DNA of 64,000 bases. Origin: Strongyloides papillosus. Its lineage: Eukaryota; Nematoda; Chromadorea; Rhabditida; Strongyloididae. The position numbers and the translations under genes are program-made. Below are positions 45,731 through 56,425 of the stretch, piece after piece. Every line of letters begins with the position of its first letter. Within the stretch, counting starts at the first letter, position 1. The DNA is taken from assembly GCA_005656395.1 (NCBI GenBank), contig SRSI01000046.1, forward strand, positions 248,001-312,000, written 5' to 3'. Below the pieces are notes generated by a model. It had not been told where the DNA came from. It saw only the letters and a program-made list of their open reading frames with translations, and made no database searches.

Positions 45731-46480
45731 TCTTTCTATTCTTATAAACATTTTATCCTTAAAAATGTTATAATAACGTTTTCAATATACATGCTTCAAT
45801 GATATTTTACTTTTAAATACCTTTCTCATCTTTTTAAATTTCATGCTAAAAAAAATAACTGGATCTGGAAAAAATGTTGCCAAATAAAGATAAAATAAAT
45901 TTCTTTTATCTTCTGATTATATATAATATTTTGATTGTTTGATTTGTAAACTTTTATACAAGCTAATAAAATACCTATTTTAGATTTACAATTCAATTTT
46001 TTATTTATTGTTTAGCTAATGTAAACAATGTGAAATAATCTTCTGTAATCCAGGTGGTTTAAATAAATATTAAATTTTTATCATAAAATTAGAAACGACT
46101 CACGCATCAAAGACAAATAATTTATCTTTAATGATATCATTTTCTTTTTTAAATTGATATCAAAGTATCATTGAAAAAAATTTCCTAAACATTAGAAATC
46201 ATAGTTTATTGATATAAAAGGGTGTGTAGTTATAAAAATAGCCAAAAGTTTATATTATTAATTTTTTATAAAATGTTAATTAATAAATACCTAAAAAACA
46301 AGTTACTTATGTTAAAACATTAAAGTTTATTTCATTACTATGGGAACAACTCTTTGCTTTATAAATTGCACTAAAAGTTTAATAATAATTCCATTAGAAT
46401 TAATTATCATTTCTTAGCAACATTTACTTTCATTTTTTTAAATTAAATAAAATTAATTTCTAGCTATAAACGAGAAAAAC
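45731..46480. other. intergenic region between the two PPxY genes
   Basis: AT-rich, nothing recognised apart from presumed UTR and promoter sequence. Confidence 0.5.
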
Positions 46481-47009
46481 ATGGATTCTAAAATTTTACC
46501 AAATACTAATACAAATGAAAATGATACTGAACAATTACCATCTCCACCTCCACCATATACTGAAGTAGGATCTCAAGGTTTTCAAAATGGCAATGTTACT
46601 TATATTTTACCACCTAATGTTGTTCCACCAAATCAATTTGTATTAGCAGAAGGACCACCAATATTAAACAGTTATCCAAATGTTCATCATAATAATTATT
46701 CTAGAGGATATTGTCATAATTATCGCTCCACAAGATACCCATCTACATTGTACTGTTATAAATGTAACGTATGTTTTAGATAGAAAAAATAAATACCAAT
46801 TTTATTTATAGCGATATGTTTTTTCTGTTGTTTCATATGAAAAAGGAAAGAAATTCAAAAGAAATCTCTTAATTCTCTTATTTTTTTGTTTGCTTTGTCC
46901 TCCATTTATATGTATAATACCGATATTACTTTTAACAGATTCTTTAAAAGATTCTGTTCATAAATGTCCTAGCTGTGGGACTGTTATTGGTGTTCATGTG
47001 GTCTATTAG
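46481..47009 (+). CDS. LITAF-domain membrane protein (SIMPLE-like)
   Basis: Exons 46481-46768 and 46812-47009, 161 residues. The N terminus is Pro-rich with PSPPPPYTEV (PPxY). The LITAF domain is split by the intron: CYKC at the end of exon 1, a membrane-embedding hydrophobic stretch (LLILLFFCLLCPPFICIIP), and HKCPSCGTVIG near the C terminus in exon 2, forming the two zinc-binding CxxC halves. LITAF proteins sit on late endosome/lysosome membranes and bind Nedd4-type ligases and ESCRT factors through the Pro-rich region. Without splicing only a 100-residue zinc-less product would be predicted. Spacing between the CxxC motifs looks normal. Confidence 0.9.
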
Positions 47010-47600
47010 TGGAGAATTTAACATTTTTGGTAAAAAAACCAACATTAGTCAAGAAAAAAGTAATCAAGTATTACTGTATATTTATAAATAAAAAATTAAA
47101 TTTCATCTTTTATATATTTTATTATTAATAAACTTCTAGAATAGAAATTTAATTGTTATCTTTAACAATATATTGAAATATATTACAATAGATAAAATTA
47201 CGTTATTGAAATAACAACTAATGTATCAATTCGTCTAGATTTCTGTTTGATATGAAATATACTTTAATCGTTAATTTATAATTACTTCATAAAACTAAGA
47301 ACACTGAATAAAACTTTCTTCTTTCAATATTTAATCCATTTATATCAAGCACATCTATCGAAAATTTTCTTTTTTAAATTGTATTACATTATTCTTACAA
47401 AATACATACTTTCAAGGATTCTAATCAAACTAGTTTTCCTTTTCTTGGAACAACTATATCAACCAATATTTCTTTAGTCTCAAAAAAGGAAAAAATATAA
47501 AATTGTGACAAAAAATTCCTTCAAACAAATTTTTAGTACCAGTTGTTAACAAAAAACATGATGCTACAACTCCAGACAAAAAGATGAAATTAAAAAAAAG
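47010..47600. other. intergenic region
   Basis: No gene supported. AT-rich. Confidence 0.5.
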
Positions 47601-47954
47601 AACTTAAGCCAAATAGTGAAGCATTATTTGATCATAATACCAATATACAGGCAGTTCGTTTCAAGTATTCTCTTTCAAAATATTCTAAAAAATCAATCTA
47701 ACTTTCTGTATGGATTCAACCTTAAGCACTACAAATCAAGATCAATAGATACTTCAAAAATATATATTGAAGCAATGAGGGAATTTTACACAACGTTTAC
47801 ATATAACATTAATGTACAAGAAGTTAATCATGACTTTTATAAAGTATTTTTAAATTTTTATGATATAATGGATGTTGGAAATATTACTGAAATAACAGTC
47901 AATTCGACATACTTTAACATAGTTACAAGTGAATTTTCTCAAAAAAAAATTTGA
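47521..47954 (+). pseudogene. possible gene remnant or unresolved exons
   Basis: The frame ending at 47954 is open from about 47610 but starts with no ATG. Its last 65 codons look protein-like (KIYIEAMREFYTTF, VNHDFYKVFLNFYDIMD). A neighbouring frame just upstream is also protein-like (KKHDATTPDKKMKLKKRT; then SEALFDHNTNIQAVRFKYS), suggesting either short introns not resolved here or decay. No family recognised. Confidence 0.25.
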
Positions 47955-48776
47955 TTGTTTTGAGAGAACAAACATCTTTTGATTTTGTTAAGCCAAGAAA
48001 TCCTGTAGTTTTTTGAACTTTATCAAAAAGTAATGGGTGAAAGTAAATATTTTGGAAAATATTTCGCAATTTTTTAGACAAACATATTTATAAACTGCTT
48101 TTTTTCTTTTATTGTCTTTTGTATATAATTATTTGATTTTAATATTTGATAAAATAAAAATATTTTTACAATAGTTAGTCTTAAACTTTTATTATTTTAA
48201 AAAATTCAAAAATATATCATTACATAAACACAAACTTATTAACCGTCAAATTCACAAAGAGGTAATCTTAAATATCACATTGGGAGGATTATTAATTTCA
48301 ACAATACATATTTTCGTTTATTTATATCTCTTGAATTTTCTAAATATCAAATGAATAAAATTCTTTTTCATTATTCAACTTTAATTAAAGCTTTAAAGAG
48401 AAGGATACAAACATTAAATCGTAAATAAAGAAAAAATTATTTTAAGATACGAATTTAAGATATCAAAGATACATTATTATCAGACAATTTCAAGATTTTA
48501 GTGAAAAGATAGAGAATCATTCTTCTCCAATTGAAGGTCAAAATTCACTAAAAAAAGTTCTGTATTGAAAAATACAAGGCAACTATTTTGTCAGTCAACT
48601 TATTTTTCACTGTCATTAAAAAACAACATCAAAACGTCGATGAATCTTACAAGGAAATGTTGTCTGTTTAATTACATTATTTGGTACGCCGTTGGACTTT
48701 TAATACAATTTATATCATCCTATTTTTAAAATACTATTTATTTATAGTAAAAGTTAAGTACTATTATTTTACCACC
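47955..48776. other. intergenic, upstream of VPS2
   Basis: AT-rich DNA. An AG just before the ACCACC preceding the VPS2 start is not obvious; the promoter is presumed to be here. Confidence 0.4.
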
Positions 48777-49487
48777 ATGAAAGCACTATTTGGAAAACGT
48801 GAGAATCCTTCTGAAACTCTTAGAAAAAATCAACGCTGTTTGAATAAGGCAATACGGGAGTTAGATAGAGAAAAAAGTCGTTTGGAGGCGGAGGAAAAAA
48901 AGATTATAGTTGAGATTCAAAAAATGGCAAAAATGAATCAGATGGTAACTTTATTTATACCTCATTACAATATACTCTTTTTGTTCTAGGATTCCGTTCG
49001 TGTTATGGCCAAACAATTAGTTAGAACTCGAAATTATTGTAAAAGGTTTTCAATGATGAAAGCTAATATTCAAACAGTTTCCCTTAAGATTGCGACTTTA
49101 AAAAGTCAAGATTCAATGGCTGCGGCCATGAAAGGTGTAACTATTGCCATGAAAAAAATGAATAATCGTATGAATCTCCCGCAAATTCAAAAGATAATGA
49201 TGGATTTTGAGAAACAAACCAATATCATAGATATGAAAGGAGAGATCCTTGATGATGCTGTTGATGATACAATGGGAGATATTGATGATCCAGAGGAAAG
49301 TGAAGGAATTGTAAATCAAATTTTAGATGAGATGGGAATTCAAATTGGCAATGAGTTGAGGAGTCTTCCAGAGGGTCCTAAAAATATTGGAGTAAAAAAT
49401 GAAAGGGATGGTAAATTAGTTAATGAAGGAGGAATGGCTGATGCCGATGCTGATCTTGTTGCGAGATTAGAAAATTTGAGACGTTAA
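48777..49487 (+). CDS. vps-2: ESCRT-III subunit VPS2/CHMP2
   Basis: Exons 48777-48944 and 48990-49487, 221 residues, phase checked. The start ATG at 48777 has an ACCACC context; a longer upstream frame exists but the family begins here. The protein has the basic N-terminal helix (LFGKRENPSETLRKNQRCL), the charged core (LDREKSRLEAEEKKII, VRVMAKQLVRTRNY), the acidic region (DDAVDDTMGD) and a C-terminal MIM1 motif DLVARLENLRR that binds the MIT domain of VPS4. It polymerises on endosomal membranes during multivesicular body formation and abscission. Followed at 218 bases by the Nudix pair. Confidence 0.96.
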
Positions 49488-49704
49488 TGAATTTAACATA
49501 TTTATCATATGTTTATCAAAATGTAAATGTATTTGTCGCTTAAAATAATCATATTTCCAATTAATTGTTTTGTAGATAATAATAATAAAATATATTATAT
49601 CAAGTTCATTAAGATTTGATCTTGAAATGGCCCACCTGTATTAGTGTTTTTGGAATTATGATCTCATTTTGGTTTCTTTTTTTTATAGTGATTGAACTTT
49701 AATA

Positions 49705-50756
49705 ATGGCTTCTGCAATAAGACAATCAGCTTCAACAATCTTATGTATGTTTATCATATAACATTTAAATAAAATGTTGTTTAGGGAATCGTGAGTTACG
49801 AAACATTCTTATGCTCAAAAGAGGACCAACAGCAAAATTTATGCCAAATGCATTTGTCTTTCCAGGTGGAGTTGTTGAAAAAACATCAGACATGAATTTT
49901 CCTGTTGATATCACTAATTATGCATCTGTTGGTGGAACTAAAATTATTCCAAAAGGGATGGATTCCGATTTGCCATTCAGAATATGTTCTTTAAGAGAAC
50001 TTTTTGAAGAAACTGGATTATTATTTGTAGCTGACAAAGCAAATAATCAAAAAGAAGTACTGTCAACGTTAAACGATGAAGGTTTAAACAAAATGAGAGA
50101 TAAAATTAAAGAAAAACCATCATTATTTAAGGACTTATTCAAGGATTTTATTGTTGATGTAGAAAGTTTAATCCCTTGGTCATCGTGGATAACTCCAGCT
50201 CCCTATCCAATGAGATTTAATGTTATTTTCTATGCTATAAATGTAAGCAAAAATTATGATGTAGATTTGTGTAACAAAGAAATGATGACTTATTTTTGGG
50301 GAAAACCAAGTGATATTATTAAGAAAGCTTCAGGTAATTGAAAACTAACATTATATTTAATTATTTAATATAGAAAATATTCTTTTACCACCTCCACAGT
50401 ACTATGAGGTAATGAGAATAAGACTTGCAGGTGATACTGATTTATCAGAAATGACGGATCCACATATAATATGTCCTCAACTTTATCAAACTGTTGATGA
50501 ACCAATAAAAACTATTGCTATTCTTCCAGGAGACAATTTATTTGTCAATGACTTTGAAGAATCTGAAAAATTTAATGTAAGAAAAACTTCATGGAAAGAT
50601 TTAAATATGGATGATCCAAAGAAAGTGATCCATAGATTTACATATGATTCAAAACCAATGTATGGTAATTGTGAATTATTTGTCAAAAATATTGGCGAAT
50701 CAAATAAGACACCAATACATTTATTTCACTATATTCAAAAAAATCTATGGAAATAA
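49705..50756 (+). CDS. Nudix hydrolase, NUDT19-like, copy 1
   Basis: Exons 49705-49744, 49785-50333 and 50374-50756; 323 residues. Signature: TAKFMPNAFVFPGGV in place of the family's RARFMPG.HVFPGGV, then the Nudix box LRELFEETGLL after an insertion of about 40 residues, a NUDT19 hallmark. NUDT19-type enzymes cleave CoA and acyl-CoA in peroxisomes; that activity is inferred. The C terminus (KNLWK) is not a canonical peroxisomal SKL-type signal. Exon 1 ends in SASTIL and is shared by the next copy. VPS2 ends 218 bases upstream, and the next start is 82 bases downstream, so the two Nudix genes may be co-transcribed. Confidence 0.92.
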
Positions 50757-50837
50757 AAATATAAATGCAATATTCGTTTTGAATTTAGTTTAACAATTCA
50801 ATTAATAAATTTTAATTTTTAATTTGTGTTAAAAAAA

Positions 50838-51884
50838 ATGCTTAAACGTGTCTCTGTATCAGCCTCTACAATATTATGTAGGTTTAACTTTTTCTGATAT
50901 ATTTATAGAAATTTTAGTTAATAAAAATTCAAAAAATTTACTACTTCTACGTCGCGGACCAACTGCCAAATTTGTTCCTAATGCTTATGTTTTTCCTGGT
51001 GGAGTCTTAGAGAGAAAACTTGACTCTCAATTTCCTCTTCATTTAACTAATTATGACAAGATTGAAGCTCCTCAAATTACACCAAATGGTATGGAAAATG
51101 ATTTCTCAATACGAGTTTGTTCATTAAGAGAGTTATTTGAAGAAACTGGTTTATTGTTTGTTACTGAAAAAAATGGTATGAAAAAGAGTGTATTATCTGC
51201 ATCAGATGATAAAATATTACATAATATGCAAAATAAAGTCAAAAAGAATCCATTATTATTTAAGGATATTTTTAAAGACTTTAATCTAGATTTGGAAATT
51301 TTAAAATCTTGGGCACATTGGTTGACACCATACACATTACCACTTCAATTTGAAACTTTTTTCTATAAGGTTGATGTTGATAAGGATTATGAGTTAAATT
51401 TGTGTACCGAGGAAATGACTGGTTTTTCATGGATGAATCCAGGAGATGTTCTAAGTAATCCTAATGGTAAATTTGACTATTATAAAATATTTTATTTAAT
51501 TTTACAGTTAGAAATTTTTTACCACCTCCACAGTTATACGAAATGTGCAAAATTCATTGGTCAATGTATGAGAAAATTGATAATGACCTTAATTTGATGT
51601 GGCCGCAAGTTATATTTTCTAACGATCCTATTCATCCTGATATTTATGCTTTTCCGGGTGATCATTTATTTATAGAAAATATTCCTGAAGAATTAATGTA
51701 CAAAAAACGTATAATGACACTCGAAGAAGTTGACACATATTCTGAGGACAAAAAAGTACATAGAATTCTTTATAACGACCATAAAGATTTTGAATTTTCC
51801 AAAATGATTGTAAGAAATTTTGGTCCAAATGATGAAAATAAACCAAAAATTCTCGATTATCTCTTGAAATTTGATTCTAAATAA
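50838..51884 (+). CDS. Nudix hydrolase, NUDT19-like, copy 2
   Basis: Exons 50838-50877, 50918-51466 and 51508-51884; 321 residues. The intron positions and the 549-base length of exon 2 are the same as in copy 1, so this is a tandem duplicate. The first splice uses the second of two possible acceptors (AG at 50916-50917); the nearer one (50907-50908) would create a stop directly after SASTIL. Conserved: TAKFVPNAYVFPGGV, LRELFEETGLLFV and the PPPQLYEM stretch. The C terminus (KFDSK) is not a clear peroxisomal signal. Function as for copy 1. Confidence 0.92.
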
Positions 51885-52329
51885 CAACACATAATTTATT
51901 AGACTTATTTGATATTCTAACTCATCTTCTATTTCATTTACTATATATATATAAGAAGAAGTTAAAATAAAATGTTTTTATTGATATCTTTTCACATTAA
52001 AAAATTTTTTTTACAAAAAAACAAACAAACTTTAATCATATTTTAGTATAAAATAAGTTTATCTAAAATTAATGGCACTCCACATCTTTAAAATTAATCT
52101 ATCAAAAATTTATATATTCTCAATAAAAAAATATAAAAATACTGTGACAAATAAAAATCTGTATATAATGGTTATTCAAGTTATTCTTTGAATAATATTT
52201 AAGTGAATTTATATATATATAAAAGTAATTATACTTTAAATGCTTGTTAGTTAAAAATATAGTATTGTTAAGAAAAAGAAGCCTCTATATTTCATATACA
52301 CACATTAATTTTGTTGAATTAAAATTTGT
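51885..52329. other. intergenic between tail-to-tail genes
   Basis: AT-rich 3' UTR-like DNA; nothing else recognised. Confidence 0.5.
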
Positions 52330-53505
52330 TTACTTTGGAAGTGGTACTAGGACTTGCACATAATTGATAGGAAAGTATCCTGTTTTTCCATTAACTGTAC
52401 CTTCAAACCAATTTTCATCTATTTGTGATATTAATGAAATAATAGCGCCCTCTTTAAAGTCCAATTCTCCTTCATTCTGTGCTTCAAAATCAAATAATGC
52501 TTTACATGTTGGTTTTTGAGGAATAGTAGGGGGTGTTGGTGATGTTGATGGACCGCTAGTAACTGATGAATATGGTGGTGGTGGTTGTCTTGGTGTATTA
52601 CCATTAGCAGGAGTATAATTAGGATTAATATTCATCTGATTACATGATTGTTGTCCATTAAAATTAAGATTAGCTGTTGAATTAGCTAATGATCCAATTG
52701 GAGATCTAGCATTTGGTGTTCTATCTGTTAAAACTGGTTTTGGAATATGTTCCATTTTGGGTCTTCCTGTCGCTTCTTTAATTCTAGACTTTAAAGTTGT
52801 ATGAAGATTTTCCAGAACATCTAAACTTTGTCTATGATATTCTATTTGAGCTACAATAAAAGCATTCAATTGAGATATCTGTTCAACATCATTCGACAAA
52901 ACATTATACATTGCCTGTTCAGCTAATTTTTTTGATTCTTCCAACTTTTCTTCAGCCATTATTAATTCTTCATCTCTATTACCTTTTCTTTTTTTACAAT
53001 CATAATCCAATCTTCTTCCTTTTAATTTTGTTCTATGATGATTAACTTCTTTTATCTCATTTGCTTGTATATGAGCTATTGGATCAAGAAAATTATGCTT
53101 AACACTATCTTCTAATTGATATTTTATATCTGCTAATAACTTATAAGCTTCAGCAGTATCTAGTAATGATACACCAAAATCACTATTATCACCTAATAAT
53201 TTTCCATATTTTGCCATTGTATCAGAAAGTAATCCTTCTGTTTGGGGATAAGGTGAACTTTTTGAGGTTCCACGAACTCTAGACATTGCACCCATAGCAG
53301 CCATTTTAGCTCTTGTTGCTGGGTTAGGTTGAAGAAGTTCATTTGTTCCAGCTATCAATGCGGATATGGATTCATAAAAAACATCCATTTTTCTTTCCAT
53401 TTCATTGTATTCATCATCTAATTTCGTTGATTCAGCAGCACCAATTGTTTCACTAAGATATTGATTAGCTTTGTTAAATTGTTTACGAAGTCCCGAAAGT
53501 GACAT
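52330..53505 (-). CDS. unc-57: endophilin A
   Basis: Intronless 391-residue frame from an ATG at 53505. The N terminus MSLSGLRKQFNKANQYLSE matches the endophilin amphipathic helix, followed by the BAR domain (TKLDDEYNEMERKMDV, QPNPATRAKM, SDFGVSLLDTAEAYK, RRLDYDCKKR) to about residue 250. A Pro/Asn-rich linker with PPPPYSSV leads to a C-terminal SH3 domain (CKALFDFEAQNEGELDF, ENWFEGTVNGKTGYFP, NYVQVL). Endophilin bends membranes and recruits synaptojanin and dynamin in synaptic-vesicle endocytosis. The lack of any intron is unusual beside its multi-exon neighbours, but the frame and domains are intact. Confidence 0.97.
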   Translation of the reverse strand: MSLSGLRKQFNKANQYLSETIGAAESTKLDDEYNEMERKMDVFYESISALIAGTNELLQPNPATRAKMAAMGAMSRVRGTSKSSPYPQTEGLLSDTMAKYGKLLGDNSDFGVSLLDTAEAYKLLADIKYQLEDSVKHNFLDPIAHIQANEIKEVNHHRTKLKGRRLDYDCKKRKGNRDEELIMAEEKLEESKKLAEQAMYNVLSNDVEQISQLNAFIVAQIEYHRQSLDVLENLHTTLKSRIKEATGRPKMEHIPKPVLTDRTPNARSPIGSLANSTANLNFNGQQSCNQMNINPNYTPANGNTPRQPPPPYSSVTSGPSTSPTPPTIPQKPTCKALFDFEAQNEGELDFKEGAIISLISQIDENWFEGTVNGKTGYFPINYVQVLVPLPK

Positions 53506-56425
53506 TCTTTTAGTTCTAGAAAATTATGATGTAATACAATTAAATCATTTTTATTTATAATAAAATATATATGAACGAAAAAAAAGAAATATTATGTGTA
53601 ATGTAAAATAAAATATAGAAGTTGTTTGAGAAATATGTATTAATTATTTAGTCATATATCTCTTTTCATCATATGTTTTTAATGACATTTACATTAGAAT
53701 GCCATTTATATCTACAACGGCTATATGATGTTTTATTTTATAAAATAAAACAAATAACTTTTAATCTATTTTTATCACTACTATGAAAATTGAAAGAAAT
53801 TCCCAATAAATAGTACTTTAATACTCGGTACAATCTGTTTATAATATTTTATCAAATAAAGAATTTTAAATTAAAATAAGTTAACAAAGTACAATAATTA
53901 GATAAGAAAAAAGTGGCTTTCTAGCAAATGATATAATATAAGGAAAAATTAACAATTTTATAATATCAAAATAAAATATTAAATAAATAAAAACGTAATA
54001 TGAAATTAGAGGAGTAAAAAAAAAGAAAAAAAAATTTATTGACCATGAATTTAAAATAAGAAAGGGTAGACAAAGTGTGGTGAAATGATGTTTAAAAATG
54101 CAAGATATAATATTATTTAAGTCCTGTATGTCTTTAACTAAATATTTAAGAAATACAATTATACCATATTATTTACATAACTTAAATTGAATAATTTTTT
54201 TTATATACTTTCTTAACAAAAACTTTAATTTCTTTTATTTTTTAATATTTTATCTTAAAATAGGGGATAACTAAAAATATAAAATTGAATATTATAAATA
54301 TTATACTCAATTCATATGAAATATTATGCCGTATGTGGATAAGAAAGATAATAGAAACATGGTAGTAAGAATAAAAACAGTCTAATATAACACAAGGATA
54401 TACCGAAATACTTAAAATTCTTATTTTTTTAAAATATACTTGCAGTAAAGGAAAAAAAGTAATTTTTTTATGAATTTAAATATTATCGTTTAGAGATAAA
54501 TATGTATTTAGTTAATAAAAATCCTATAGAAAGTTTTTTATATGGTAACTAATTTCTTAACACACAACAATATAGGTTTATCGATAAAGACAATCTTAAA
54601 AACAACACTTTTACTTATTCTAAATATAATCTTTAAAAAATCTTCTCTATTTTACATTTTTAATGGTTCATCCTTCTTCTTCTTATGGTTATTCAAAAAT
54701 TTATATTCAATAATTTATCTCTACACAATATAGTATATAAAAATAAAGACAATGCTTGAAAAAGAGATTGAAGGAAAACATAAGATAATACTTTTAACTC
54801 TTAACTATATATGTAAATTCTAAAAATGATATAAGTGCTTCAAAATAAAGATAAATTATTACTGTTATTGAAAGATATATGCATTTATTGATAAATACAT
54901 TATTTAAAGAGGTAGAAAAGTTATGAATGAGATTTTAGTCATACATGTTTTGTTGTAGAAACATTATAAAGGATGTATATATAATATATTTTTGGGTCCA
55001 TATTTATATTTCGCCATCTATAGATATAATAATATATAGTAACTTTATATACTCAATAAAAAGGTGAGGAAAAAAGGTTGAAATATATAAATTTATACGT
55101 TTAAATATACACATACATTTATATATATATTACTATTATAAAAATAAAATTGATGTATAATTTTATTAAATTACTTTAAAATAGTAGAAAAGTTTTTAAT
55201 TGAAATTATACAAGTTATAGGATAACACTTTCATAAAAAGAATATATGGTAAATATTAAAATAATTATCATATATTTTAATATACTTAGTAACTTTATAA
55301 CATAAAAATATATTAAAATGACATGATGAAAAGTTTTAAGAATTAAAGTTAGTATAAAGAAGCTTATGCGAAAATATTATTAAAATAGAAGTTTTTATTA
55401 AAAGCGGTCTTAAGAAAGCTCGTTAAAAGGCATTTGAAGTACAGAGTAAATGAGTGATGTTTTAGTTCTGGTAGGAGTATAGATATATTTATGGGGATAT
55501 TTTTGACGTCATTATTAAACATTTTTGCTAAATCTCATGATTTAAAAGTATAGATAAGAAAGTTTTAACAATAATATATACTTCCAAAGACAAATATGTA
55601 CTTAAAAATTTACAAAGCGATTATAAAATGTCATTAAATTGAATTTTTTATCATATATTTAAATGTCTATAACATATAATATACCATAAAAATGTTAAAT
55701 TCTATAAAACAAAAATACTTTGACAACCAAACACTATATACTTTATTTTACTTAATTAGTTAATAAAAAAAAAGAAAATATATAATTATATGAAATGAAA
55801 AAATGTTCGGAAATTTAAAAGTGATAAATATCAACCTAACCTCCTTATTGATTGAGAAATGTACATTTTCTTAATTTTCATATTTTAAGCAAACTAGTGA
55901 TTTTTTTTGAGAACAATACGCTTTCTAATTATCAAATAACAGGAAAGTTATCTATTTTTTTTTCTTCTTCTTATTAACAAATATATTATAAGAATAAAAA
56001 TTTAAAGATATAATGAAATTAAGAAAAGGTCATTTATTGGTTTAAATATATACTGGAAGGAAATAATGAAATTTTTTAATATAAAAGAATGTATAACTAT
56101 CAATAAATTAGCGTTTAAATTAACAAAATTAAGGCACTTTACATATATTACTTAATTTAACAAATTACAAATAAATAATATATATGAAAGATAGAATATT
56201 AGATATATAAAAATCTAAGATAGTTAAAAAAATAGTATAAATATCAAAAAGTATTAATAATTAGTCAATTTCCTTCTCTTAGAAAAAAAAATCCTAAAAC
56301 AAATTATATTTTGTAATTGATATATACATAACACATAGTCATTTTAAACATTTTGATAAAAAGGCTATTAAATATTTTTTTACAGTATTGAAAATATAAT
56401 CATGTTTAGAAGAGAGATAAATATT
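53506..56425. other. long AT-rich intergenic region (about 2.9 kb)
   Basis: Probable endophilin promoter on the left part. Short frames such as that at 54542 look like chance. No repeat or RNA gene recognised. Confidence 0.6.

Noticed and set aside
54542..54733. 63-codon frame on the plus strand in the endophilin-VAC14 gap
   Set aside because: Ile/Leu/Phe-rich translation of AT-rich DNA; no homology or splice support.
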